In this document: positions 8,427 through 17,074 of the stretch, piece after piece
Position numbering within the stretch: position 1 is the first letter of the stretch
How the letters are laid out: the number at the start of each line of letters is the position of its first letter
Position numbers and translations under genes: made by a program
The notes under the pieces: model-generated
What the model saw: only the letters and a program-made list of their open reading frames with translations
What the model was told of the DNA's origin: nothing
Database searches by the model: none
Assembly: GCA_014763715.1 (NCBI GenBank)
Contig: JACXUV010000001.1
Coordinates: forward strand, 109,016-173,015
Source of the DNA: Rhodobacterales bacterium
GTDB taxonomy: Bacteria; Pseudomonadota; Alphaproteobacteria; Caulobacterales; Hyphomonadaceae
Length of the DNA: 64,000 nt
Direction of reading: 5' to 3'

Positions 8427-9770
8427 ATGACCTGCGCCAAATATCGATCTGTGGCCCTTGCGACAGTGGCCCTGATCGGACTGCCGGCACTTGCCCAGGA
8501 GACACAGGAACAATCCCCTCCCGATCCGCAGACAGCCGCGCTTCTGGAACGGATCGAACAGCTGGAGGCCGAACTGGCGGATCTTCGCGGTGTGGTCCTG
8601 CAATCGACCGAAACGGCCAGCAAGGCGGAAGCCGCGGCCCAGGACGCAGTCGACCGGATTGCCGAGGTACAGGATCAGACATCTCCCGCTCCGTCCTATG
8701 CCGTCTCGCCCGGCATGCCCGACACGAAGTGGCACCTTGCCGGTTATGCCGATGTCGGGTTCGTCGGCGGTGACACGCCCGGACCGGATAGCTTCGTCAG
8801 CGGCAAGTTCAATCCCGCCCTACATTTCCAGTACAAGGATTTCCTCCTCTTTGAAGGAGAATTCGAATACGCGACGACTGGTGATGGCGAAACGGAATCG
8901 GAACTCGAGTACTCTCAGATCGATCTTGTATTGAATGACCATACTGTCTTGGTCGTTGGGAAATATCTAAGCCCGATCGGCCAGTTTCAGGAACGGCTTC
9001 ATCCGAGCTGGATCAACAAGGTACAGGGCGCACCTGCCGGGTTCGGGCATGATGGCGTTCAGCCGACGAGTGATACCGGTGTCCAGCTGCGGGGCTCGAT
9101 CCCGGCCGGCGTCACCCGCCTGACTTACGCTCTGGCTGTCGGCAACGGGCCCCGCACAACGTCTGAGGGCGGTGTCGAACTCATGGGGATGGGGAGCGAC
9201 GACAATTCAAACAAATCGGTCGGTGGACGGATTGGATTTTTCCCGATGCCGGCCCTGGAGGTCGGTGGCTCCTACCTGACCTCACGTGTCGACGGCATCA
9301 TGAACCCTGACATGCCGGTTCCTGCCGGCTCAGGACTTCCGCTTGATGCCCGCTTTCAATTGTGGGGCGTTGACGCGGCCTATACGAAGGGACCGGTTGC
9401 GGCTCGGTTCGAATACCTGAAATCCGAACGCGGCAAACTCTTCACGGCAACAGATGAAGAGCCTGATGGTGTCCTGTTGCCGGATCTTAAAATGGAGGCC
9501 TGGTATGGACAATTGTCATACCGCCTGTCCGGTTTCAGCGACTCCGAATTCATCCACAGGCTTGAGCCCGTTGTCCGGTACGGGGAGTTCAGTATCAGCG
9601 GGCACCCCGAACTTGAGGAAGAAAACGCCCAGAACCGCCTGAATGCCGGACTGAACTACTGGCTGGCACCGACCATTGTCGCCAAAGCGGGCCTGGAGTG
9701 GCGGGATTACACAGTGCCCGGCGTCCCGGACGAAACGCTCATCCAGTTCCAGCTTGGTTACGGGTTCTGA
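8427..9770 (+). CDS. Outer-membrane porin-like beta-barrel protein
   Basis: A 447-residue exported protein with a signal peptide (about 1-23, ALATVALIGLPALAQ), a coiled-coil segment with repeated LLERIEQLEAELADL (about 36-80), then alternating beta strands ending in FQLGYGF, with the terminal phenylalanine typical of outer-membrane barrels. The pattern of coiled coil plus barrel resembles phosphate-selective (OprO/P-like) or Legionella-type porins. A GAGGGGG ribosome binding site precedes the ATG. Two cytochrome c genes and the cus efflux genes follow on the same strand, so it may serve the outer membrane of a copper-handling unit; substrate unknown. Confidence 0.75.
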   Translation: MTCAKYRSVALATVALIGLPALAQETQEQSPPDPQTAALLERIEQLEAELADLRGVVLQSTETASKAEAAAQDAVDRIAEVQDQTSPAPSYAVSPGMPDTKWHLAGYADVGFVGGDTPGPDSFVSGKFNPALHFQYKDFLLFEGEFEYATTGDGETESELEYSQIDLVLNDHTVLVVGKYLSPIGQFQERLHPSWINKVQGAPAGFGHDGVQPTSDTGVQLRGSIPAGVTRLTYALAVGNGPRTTSEGGVELMGMGSDDNSNKSVGGRIGFFPMPALEVGGSYLTSRVDGIMNPDMPVPAGSGLPLDARFQLWGVDAAYTKGPVAARFEYLKSERGKLFTATDEEPDGVLLPDLKMEAWYGQLSYRLSGFSDSEFIHRLEPVVRYGEFSISGHPELEEENAQNRLNAGLNYWLAPTIVAKAGLEWRDYTVPGVPDETLIQFQLGYGF

Positions 9771-9788
9771 TCCCGAAGAAAGGAGGAC

Positions 9789-10118
9789 ATGATGAAGTCC
9801 TGCATATTTCCCGCCTTTACCCTGGCAACCATCCTCCTGACAGGTGGGCCAGCGGCGATCGCCCAGTCAGGGCCCGAAGAAACGCCCGCGGCGGAGAGCG
9901 AGGCCGACACCGATCCAATGCAGGATCCGATGCAGGTCGTACGCGGAGCGAAAGCCTGGAACGAAACCTGTTCGCGTTGCCACAATCTCCGCTCACCCAG
10001 TGAGCTGACCGACGAGGAATGGGACGTTTCGGTCACGCATATGCGGGTGCGCGGCAACCTTCCCGCCTCCGACGTGCGGGACATCCTGGCCTTTCTGCAA
10101 GCCAGCAACAATCAATAA
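9789..10118 (+). CDS. Small periplasmic cytochrome c-like protein
   Basis: A 109-residue protein with a signal peptide (about 1-25) and one haem-binding motif CSRCH (about residues 61-65), followed by a short helical tail with WDVSVTHMRVRGNL and an end resembling class I cytochromes (DVRDILAFLQ). Met83 in THMRV is a possible axial ligand. AGGAGGAC lies just upstream. It is 18 bp after the porin gene and 25 bp before a second cytochrome gene, so the three are probably co-transcribed. Confidence 0.85.
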   Translation: MMKSCIFPAFTLATILLTGGPAAIAQSGPEETPAAESEADTDPMQDPMQVVRGAKAWNETCSRCHNLRSPSELTDEEWDVSVTHMRVRGNLPASDVRDILAFLQASNNQ

Positions 10119-10143
10119 TCCCTTCTCTTAAAGGATGCGTCTC

Positions 10144-10512
10144 ATGCCTTTCCCCAAAAAGACCGCACGTTTCGGCCTGTCCGCCCTGATGGCTGTCATG
10201 GTCCTTGCGGCGCAAGCAAGCGCGCAGGAAGACCCCGATCCCGCGCGTGGCAAGAGGGTCTATCGCGGGACATGTATTGCCTGCCACGGCCCGACGGGCA
10301 AGGGCGGCATCCCGGGAACCCCCGACTTCACGAAGGGCAATGGCGTCCTGTCACAGGATGACAGTGTTCTGACCGATCACATCCGGAACGGATTCCGGAG
10401 CAAGGGGTCGACCATGCCCATGCCGGCAAAGGGCGGAAATCCGAAACTGACCGATCAGGATATCCAGAATGTCCTGGCTTACCTGCACGAGGAGTTCGGC
10501 GAGGAGAATTGA
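10144..10512 (+). CDS. Periplasmic class I cytochrome c
   Basis: About 122 residues with a signal peptide (to about residue 28), haem motif CIACH (about 44-48), a G-rich stretch GPTGKGGIPGTPDFT and a likely Met ligand in the GSTMPMPAKGG region (about 88-98), ending with DIQNVLAYLHEEF. This is a normal small cytochrome c. The ATG at 10144 is preferred because AAAGGAT is at proper distance; the ATG at 10135 overlaps that site. It sits between a sister cytochrome and the CusC-like gene, so periplasmic electron transfer or Cu(I)/Cu(II) redox during efflux is a possible role (inference). Confidence 0.85.
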   Translation: MPFPKKTARFGLSALMAVMVLAAQASAQEDPDPARGKRVYRGTCIACHGPTGKGGIPGTPDFTKGNGVLSQDDSVLTDHIRNGFRSKGSTMPMPAKGGNPKLTDQDIQNVLAYLHEEFGEEN

Positions 10513-10657
10513 TATGCGCCGGCGCGGCCTTTCCAGCGGCAAGCCGATCGCATCCGCGGCCCCGGATCTCCGGGTCCTGTCGCCGACCGGACCCATCCTC
10601 TGCCTCTGACGCTCGAGATCGTCCGTACAGAAACCCGAAAAGCGGAGAAAAGGCCCC

Positions 10658-11905
10658 GTGAAATATAGACACCTGCTTGCAGCGCTCCTTCTGGGCAGTG
10701 CGATAGCCTTTCCATCGGGCGGCCTTGCACTTGCGCAAGCGCCCCTGACCCTGCCGGAAGCTGTCGACATCGCGCTCGGTGCCGATGATCCGAGCGTCGC
10801 AAGGCTGGAACAGGAAGCGCTTGCCTTTGACGACAAGGCGGTCGCCGAGAGCCAGTTGCCCGATCCGGTTGTCAGCGCCCAGATCGCCAATGTCCCGTTT
10901 CCCAGCCTCGACTATGACCGGGAACCGATGACGCAGCTGAAATTCGGCGTGCGCCAGGCGCTTCCAAAAGGTGAGACGCTTGCCCTGGCGCGTGAAAAAC
11001 AGACGGCTCAGGCACAAAGCGCACGGTTTCACAAATCCCTGCAGGAACAGCAAATTGCTCTTGAAGCGCGCCAGACCTGGCTTGAGCTCTCCTATTGGCG
11101 CGATGCGCGAAGGCTCACGCTTGAAAGTCAGCGCAAGGTCAGTGAACTTGGCGGCGTCGCCCAGGCCGACTATGCCAGCGGCCGGTCTTCCCTGCAGAAT
11201 GTCCTGCGCATTGATCTGGAAACCTCTTCGCTGGACGCGCGGCTTGTCGACATCCAGCGCAATGAGGACCGGGCCAGGGCAGACCTGATCCGGCTGATCG
11301 GCCCCCTGGAAGGGGCGAGGCCGCTTGCATCAGGCGCCCCCATTCTCCCCCCGGTCACCGGTGAAGATCTCATTCGGGAACGCCTTGCCAGCCATCCCTC
11401 GCTCCGGGCTCTTGATGCCAGCGTCACATCGAAGAGCCGGGACGTCGACATTGCTGCGGAACAATACAAGCCGGGTATCAGTTTCGATGCCCAATACGGC
11501 ATCCGGGACTCGCGGTCGGACTTCGGATCCGTCGGGGTCGCCGTCTCGCTCCCCCTCTTTTCGAAAAAGAACAAGGATTATGCCCTGCGCGCGACAAAGC
11601 GGCTGCGCGAAGCGGAGAGACTGGCGCGGGACACACAGGCCCTGGAACTCGAACGTGCGCTGCGCCGGGACTGGGCGCAATATACGCGCCTGGGCGAACA
11701 GATAGAGGTCTATGAAACCGATGTCCTCGATCGTGCCCGGGACACCCGCGAAGCAGCCATGGCCGCCTACGGCAACAATCTTGCCGATTTTGCCGAACTC
11801 GTCCGCGCAGAACTCGCCGTTCTGGATACGGAACTGACTCTCAGCCGGCTGAGAGTCGACCGGCTGCAGGCGCAGGCAAACCTTCTGTTCCTGAGTGGAG
11901 ACTAG
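10658..11905 (+). CDS. cusC: Outer-membrane efflux channel, TolC/CusC/CzcC family
   Basis: A 415-residue exported protein with a signal peptide (about 1-27) and two repeats of the outer membrane efflux protein domain rich in alpha-helical coiled-coil heptads (EKQTAQAQSARFHKSLQEQQIALEARQTWLELS and the later LGEQIEVYETDVLDRARDTREAAMAAY). It is the outer-membrane exit duct of an RND pump. The start is a GTG at 10658 after GCGGAGAAAAGG. The next gene, the membrane fusion protein, begins one base after its stop codon. CzcC-type membership is equally possible; the Cus name rests on the neighbours. Confidence 0.85.
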   Translation: MKYRHLLAALLLGSAIAFPSGGLALAQAPLTLPEAVDIALGADDPSVARLEQEALAFDDKAVAESQLPDPVVSAQIANVPFPSLDYDREPMTQLKFGVRQALPKGETLALAREKQTAQAQSARFHKSLQEQQIALEARQTWLELSYWRDARRLTLESQRKVSELGGVAQADYASGRSSLQNVLRIDLETSSLDARLVDIQRNEDRARADLIRLIGPLEGARPLASGAPILPPVTGEDLIRERLASHPSLRALDASVTSKSRDVDIAAEQYKPGISFDAQYGIRDSRSDFGSVGVAVSLPLFSKKNKDYALRATKRLREAERLARDTQALELERALRRDWAQYTRLGEQIEVYETDVLDRARDTREAAMAAYGNNLADFAELVRAELAVLDTELTLSRLRVDRLQAQANLLFLSGD

Positions 11906-11906
11906 C

Positions 11907-13475
11907 ATGCGTAACACAAAGCTTATCCTGCTCGCGGCCGCATTCGGTCTCGGGCTTGGCGCCGGGGCCGTGGTCATGAGCCTGGTCAGCGGTAGCGCCG
12001 ATCAGGCATCCGGGAAGCAGCCTTCAGCAGAAAGGAAGCCCCTCTACTGGGCCGCGCCAATGGACAAGAGTTACCGCAGCGACTCTCCCGGCCTGTCGCC
12101 CATGGGGATGGAGCTTATTCCGGTTTATGCCGATGACGAGAGTGAGGGCGACGATCGCAACCTCGTCAGGATCAATCCGGCAGTCGAGAACAATATCGGG
12201 GTCAGGACAGCGATTGTCGCCACCAGCGAAGCGCTTCCCGCCGTCGAAACCGTCGGCACGGTCCAGATCGACGACGACAATACCTCGGTTGTGGACGTTC
12301 GGACCGAAGGCTGGATCGAAAACATGCCCGTCAAGGCGATCGGCGACGAGGTGAGAAAGGGACAATTGCTGTTCCAGATCTATTCGCGCCCCCTCGTCAG
12401 TGCGCAGGACGAGTATCTGCAGGCGACGCGCATGGGCAACCAGAACCTGATCACGGCCACAAAATCACGGCTGGTTTCCCTCGGCATGAGTAACCGCGCC
12501 ATCGAGAGCCTGAAGGAGAGCGGCCAGTCCGAGCGCCTGCTGAATGTCTATTCTCCGAGAAGCGGCATCGTCACGCAGATGGGCGCTGGCGAAGGTGGGT
12601 TCGTCAAACCCGGCATGAACGTGCTCAAGATCGCCGACCTCAGAACGGTCTGGGCAATTGCCGATGTCTATGAAGACCAGGTCCACCAGGTCCGTCCCGG
12701 TCAGGAAGTCACCATGCGGATGAGTGGGATGCCCGGCCGCGAATGGAAAGGCCTCGTTGAATATATTTACCCGACCGTCAACGCCCGGGCGCGGACCGTT
12801 CAGGTCCGGATCAGCTTTGACAACAAGGACGGGCTGCTGAGACCGGACATGTTTGTGCGTCTCAGGATCGAAACCAGCTCCGACGTTCCGTCCGCAGACG
12901 CATCGGACAAGGTCGTCATTCCGCGCGAAGCGCTCATCCGGACCGGACGCACCGAACGCGTCATCCTGGCGCTGGGAGATGGCAGGTACCAACCGGCCCA
13001 GGTGGTGTCCGGCCGTGAAATCGGGGACGATATCGAAATCTTGTCCGGTCTGGCCGCCGGGGAAAGAATTGTCGTCTCATCGCAATTCCTGCTCGACTCC
13101 GAAGCGAGCCTGCGCGGAACCATGCTGAGGCTGACGGCCGGCCAGGACGAAGATGCGCCCATGAATATGGGTTCGTCATCCGAAATGCGGCAGGAAGGCG
13201 CGCCAGAAACACAGCCCGCCGATACGGCGCAGACTCGCGGCATGGTCGTATCTGTCATGCAGGCGCATGGCATGGTGACCATCGAGCACGCCCCGGTCGA
13301 AGCCCTCGGCTGGCCATCCATGACCATGGCGTTTGTGACGGATCCGGCTCTGCTGAAAGACATCGGCAAGGGAGACAATGTCGACATTACAGTCAGGGCC
13401 GCGCCGGACGACAATGGAAATTACGTCCTCTCGGACATCCGCAAGATCTCGCCGGCCCGGGTGGACGCACAATGA
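11907..13475 (+). CDS. cusB: RND periplasmic adaptor CusB with fused C-terminal CusF domain
   Basis: A roughly 522-residue membrane fusion protein. The N-terminal membrane anchor (about 5-27) is followed by a heavy-metal-binding segment (YWAAPMDKSYRSDSPGLSPMGMELIPVY, about 47-74), barrel-sandwich hybrid, hairpin and beta-barrel domains, and a C-terminal CusF-like domain (about 440-515) with GWPSMTMAF, the Trp and two Met ligands of copper chaperone CusF. The adaptor links CusA to CusC, and the CusF part would deliver Cu(I)/Ag(I) in the periplasm. ATG 11907 is preferred because GTGGAG (11895-11900) acts as its ribosome binding site; that GTG is an in-frame alternative. It overlaps cusA by 4 bp. 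Confidence 0.9.
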   Translation: MRNTKLILLAAAFGLGLGAGAVVMSLVSGSADQASGKQPSAERKPLYWAAPMDKSYRSDSPGLSPMGMELIPVYADDESEGDDRNLVRINPAVENNIGVRTAIVATSEALPAVETVGTVQIDDDNTSVVDVRTEGWIENMPVKAIGDEVRKGQLLFQIYSRPLVSAQDEYLQATRMGNQNLITATKSRLVSLGMSNRAIESLKESGQSERLLNVYSPRSGIVTQMGAGEGGFVKPGMNVLKIADLRTVWAIADVYEDQVHQVRPGQEVTMRMSGMPGREWKGLVEYIYPTVNARARTVQVRISFDNKDGLLRPDMFVRLRIETSSDVPSADASDKVVIPREALIRTGRTERVILALGDGRYQPAQVVSGREIGDDIEILSGLAAGERIVVSSQFLLDSEASLRGTMLRLTAGQDEDAPMNMGSSSEMRQEGAPETQPADTAQTRGMVVSVMQAHGMVTIEHAPVEALGWPSMTMAFVTDPALLKDIGKGDNVDITVRAAPDDNGNYVLSDIRKISPARVDAQ

Positions 13476-16400
13476 TTGCAAGTCTTGTCCGCTGGTCCAT
13501 CGGGAACCGGGTCCTGATCCTCCTGCTCGCCGCACTCCTGGCCGTCTGGGGCGGGTACACCCTTAAAAAGACGCCCCTGGATGCCATTCCGGACCTCTCT
13601 GATGTTCAGGTCATTATCAAGACCACCTATCCGGGCCAGGCGCCCCAGGTCGTGGAAGACCAGGTGACCTATCCGCTGACGACGGCCATGCTGGCCGTGC
13701 CCGGCGCGGTCACGGTCCGCGGGTACTCGTTCTTCAATGACAGTTTCGTCTATGTCATCTTCGAGGACGGAACCGATCTCTACTGGGCCCGCTCGCGGGT
13801 TCTTGAATACCTCTCCCAGGTCGCACCGACATTGCCAGCGGCCTCCCGCTCCGCGCTGGGTCCGGACGCAACCGGGGTCGGCTGGGTCTATCAGTATGCG
13901 CTGGTCGACCGGACCGGCCGGCACGACCTCTCCCAGCTCCGCTCCATACAGGACTGGTTCCTGAAATACGAATTGCAGACGATCGACGGGGTATCCGAAG
14001 TCGCAACGATCGGGGGCATGGTCAAACAATACCAAGTCGTCGTTGACCCGGAAAAACTCCGCACGTACGGCATTCCGCTGGACAAGGTCCGTTCCGAGAT
14101 CGTACGCGGCAACCAGGAAACGGGTGGCCGCGTCATCGAAATGGCCGAAGCCGAGTACATGGTTCGCGCGTCCGGCTACATCAAGGGCATCAAGGACCTC
14201 GAATCCATTCCCCTGTCGGTGACTGACAAGGGCACGCCGATCCTTCTGCGGGATGTTGCCCAGATCCGCCTCGGCCCGGAACTCAGGCGCGGAATCGGCG
14301 AACTCAATGGTGAGGGCGAAGCGGTCGGCGGCGTGATAATCATGCGCTACGGCGAAAACGCCATGCGCACGATCGACCTCGTGAAAGAGAAACTGGAAAC
14401 CCTGAAGGAGAGCCTGCCTGAAGGTGTCGAGATCGTGACGACCTATGACCGGTCTTCCCTGATCGAGCGGGCGGTCGATACGTTGAAGGAGAAGCTCGTC
14501 GAGGAATTTATCGTCGTGCTCCTGGTCTGCGCCCTGTTCCTGTTCCACGTTCGCAGCGCGGTTGTCATCCTGCTCAGCCTGCCGCTCGGAATACTGGCGG
14601 CGTTCATCGTGATGGACGCTCAGGGCATTAATGCCAACATCATGTCGCTCGGAGGGATCGCCATCGCCATCGGTGCTATGGTCGATGCCGCGATCGTCAT
14701 GATCGAGAACATGCACAAGCACATCGAGCGAACGCCTCTGACGAATGAAAACCGCTGGGCGGTCGTGACCCAGGCGGCAATCGAGGTCGGCCCTGCGCTT
14801 TTCTTCTCCCTGCTGATCATTACATTCAGCTTTCTCCCGATCTTTGCACTGGAGGCTCAGGAAGGACGGCTCTTCCATCCACTGGCTTTCACAAAGACCT
14901 ATGCGATGGCCGGCGCGGCGATCCTGTCCGTTACGCTTGTGCCGGTACTCATGGGTTACTTCATCCGGGGCCGGGTTCTGCCCGAACACAAGAACCCGGT
15001 GAACCGTCTGTTGATGGGGATCTACCAGCCCTTCATCAACATGGTTCTCAGAGCGCCGGTTCTGATGATCGTGATCGCATTCGCGGTCATGGCCAGCGCG
15101 ATCATCCCCCTCAGCCGGATGGGGTCGGAGTTCATGCCGGATCTCGACGAAGGCGATCTGCTCTATATGCCGAGCGCATTCCCGGCGGTCTCGGCCGGGA
15201 AAATGTCCCAGATATTACAGCAAACCGACAAGCTGATCATGACTGTTCCGGAAGTCGAGACAGTCTACGCCAAGGCGGGACGGGCAGAGACGGCGACCGA
15301 CCCTGCACCGCTCACCATGGTCGAGACCACGATCCGCCTGAAGCCAAAGGAAGACTGGCGTCCCGGCATGACAACCGCCAAGCTGAAAAAGGAGCTGGAT
15401 TCGATCGTCCAGGTTCCCAGTCTCACCAATGTCTGGATCATGCCGATCAAGAACCGGATCGACATGCTTGCCACCGGCATCAAGACCCCGATCGGGATCA
15501 AGGTTGCCGGTCCTGATCTCCAGGTCATCGGCGATGTCGCCCAGCAGATTGAAACGGTGATCAAGGACGTTCCCGGAACATCTTCGGTTTATGCCGAACG
15601 GGTGACCGGCGGACGCTTCGTGGATGTTGATATTGAGCGTGAGGAAGCGGCCCGGTTCGGGCTGAATGTGGCAGATGTGCAGGACCTGGTGAAGACCGCC
15701 ATCGGCGGCATGACCGTCACCCAGTCCGTCGAGGGACTGGAGCGCTATCCTGTGAATGTGCGCTATCCCCGGGAATATCGTGACTCTCTGGAACGGCTGG
15801 AAAACCTCCCGGTCGTGACGAAGACCGGAGCACAGATACCCCTCTCGCGCCTTGTCGACATTTCCATTTCCGGCGGGCCGGGCGTCATCAGGAGCGAGAA
15901 TGCCCGCCTGAACGGATGGATCTATGTGGACATATCCGATGTCGACATCGGAACCTATGTCAGGAATGCCAAGAAGGCGGTCGAACAAATCGACCTGCCC
16001 GCAGGTTATTCCCTGTCCTGGTCGGGCCAGTATGAATACATGCAGCGCGCCAAGCAGCGCCTCAGCCTCGTCGTTCCGCTGACCCTGGTCATTATCCTTC
16101 TGCTGCTCTTCCTCAATTTCAGGCGGCTTGTGCCAGTCTTCATCATCATGGGGACCCTGCCCCTGGCGCTCGTCGGCGGGCTCTGGTTCCTGGACATGCT
16201 GGGTTACAACATGTCGGTTGCAGTCGGTGTCGGATTCATTGCGCTCGCCGGGGTATCCGTCGAGATCGGCGTTCTGATGATGGTGTATCTGGAGCATGCT
16301 CTGGAGGCCAGAATCGAGCAGGCGCGGGCCGAAAAGCGCGATCTGACCAGGTCTGACCTTCGCGCGGCGGTCATTGAGGGAGCATTGCTTCGCGTCCGCC

Positions 16401-16615
16401 CCATCATGATGACGGTCGCGGTCGTGATTGCCGGCCTCCTCCCGATCATGCTGGGTTCCGGAACCGGCTCTGAAGTCATGCGCCGCATTGCCGCCCCGAT
16501 GGTCGGCGGAATGACCAGCGCAACCGTACTGACATTGCTCGTCATCCCCGCCGCATTCCTGATCTGGCAGACACTTGCCCTTAAACTCCCGAAAGAGACA
16601 TTGGGGACAGAATGA
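13472..16615 (+). CDS. cusA: Heavy-metal RND inner-membrane pump CusA (Cu/Ag)
   Basis: A 1047-residue proton-driven RND transporter with 12 membrane helices, starting MIASLVRWSIGNRVLIL and carrying the proton-relay segment GAMVDAAIVMIENMHKHIE (about residues 402-420). Methionines in the positions used by E. coli CusA are present in recognisable contexts: LLYMPS, PLTMVETTIRLK, WRPGMTT and NRIDMLATGIK. This supports monovalent Cu(I)/Ag(I) over Zn/Co/Cd. It forms the tripartite system with the two preceding genes and is co-transcribed with them (ATGA overlap with cusB). Length is normal. Confidence 0.93.
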   Translation: MIASLVRWSIGNRVLILLLAALLAVWGGYTLKKTPLDAIPDLSDVQVIIKTTYPGQAPQVVEDQVTYPLTTAMLAVPGAVTVRGYSFFNDSFVYVIFEDGTDLYWARSRVLEYLSQVAPTLPAASRSALGPDATGVGWVYQYALVDRTGRHDLSQLRSIQDWFLKYELQTIDGVSEVATIGGMVKQYQVVVDPEKLRTYGIPLDKVRSEIVRGNQETGGRVIEMAEAEYMVRASGYIKGIKDLESIPLSVTDKGTPILLRDVAQIRLGPELRRGIGELNGEGEAVGGVIIMRYGENAMRTIDLVKEKLETLKESLPEGVEIVTTYDRSSLIERAVDTLKEKLVEEFIVVLLVCALFLFHVRSAVVILLSLPLGILAAFIVMDAQGINANIMSLGGIAIAIGAMVDAAIVMIENMHKHIERTPLTNENRWAVVTQAAIEVGPALFFSLLIITFSFLPIFALEAQEGRLFHPLAFTKTYAMAGAAILSVTLVPVLMGYFIRGRVLPEHKNPVNRLLMGIYQPFINMVLRAPVLMIVIAFAVMASAIIPLSRMGSEFMPDLDEGDLLYMPSAFPAVSAGKMSQILQQTDKLIMTVPEVETVYAKAGRAETATDPAPLTMVETTIRLKPKEDWRPGMTTAKLKKELDSIVQVPSLTNVWIMPIKNRIDMLATGIKTPIGIKVAGPDLQVIGDVAQQIETVIKDVPGTSSVYAERVTGGRFVDVDIEREEAARFGLNVADVQDLVKTAIGGMTVTQSVEGLERYPVNVRYPREYRDSLERLENLPVVTKTGAQIPLSRLVDISISGGPGVIRSENARLNGWIYVDISDVDIGTYVRNAKKAVEQIDLPAGYSLSWSGQYEYMQRAKQRLSLVVPLTLVIILLLLFLNFRRLVPVFIIMGTLPLALVGGLWFLDMLGYNMSVAVGVGFIALAGVSVEIGVLMMVYLEHALEARIEQARAEKRDLTRSDLRAAVIEGALLRVRPIMMTVAVVIAGLLPIMLGSGTGSEVMRRIAAPMVGGMTSATVLTLLVIPAAFLIWQTLALKLPKETLGTE

Positions 16616-17074
16616 ACCTGGGCCATCTGCCACATTGGCCGGTCAAAGGCCTGGAAGAGGTTCTGGGCGGCCACCTTGAGCTCCCGGCCCTCGCCGTCGG
16701 TCATATCGCCCTGCACCTGCGAGGGAGGCGCCAGCAGACATAATCTTCTCGCCCCTCCGGCCTCGCCGCGCATTCTCGCCGCTACTGCGCCCTCATGCGC
16801 AATATATTGCCATGACAAGCAGCGTTCCGGGTTTGTCCGTGCCCAGATGTATGGTCAGCCCGATACCTGGCCGTTCGTGGTCGTTTTGACCTTGAGCCAT
16901 CCGGCCCTGAACGCCCTTCTGCGCTGAATTCTTGGGCAATTCGCACGGCGCAGCGCACCAGTTTTTGGCAGGGACAATTTCGAGACAAAAAATCCAAATC
17001 CCGGACTTGCAAGCTGTATAGACAGGTCTATAGTTTTCGAACAAGGTCCAAGAAGCGGGGAAAGGGAATAATCA
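16616..17074 (+). other. Non-coding gap between cusA and a TonB receptor gene
   Basis: The 459-bp stretch holds no convincing gene. Open frames on both strands are short, partly shadow cusA, and lack ribosome binding sites. The last 100 bp become A+T-richer and end in GGGGAAAGGGAATAATC before the TonB receptor ATG, so the receptor's promoter and leader are probably here. No clear Fur-type box was recognised. Confidence 0.5.

Noticed and set aside
13421..14989. Long open frame on the minus strand (522 codons)
   Set aside because: It is antisense to cusB/cusA, has a repetitive Asp/His/Arg-rich composition typical of G+C-rich shadow frames, and has no ribosome binding site.
15215..16633. Long minus-strand open frame (472 codons)
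   Set aside because: It is the shadow of cusA, lacks any recognised domain and has poor composition.
16204..16818. Minus-strand frame of 204 codons reaching into the cusA-TonB gap
   Set aside because: Mostly shadows cusA. The non-overlapping part (16616-16818) has no family resemblance or ribosome binding site.
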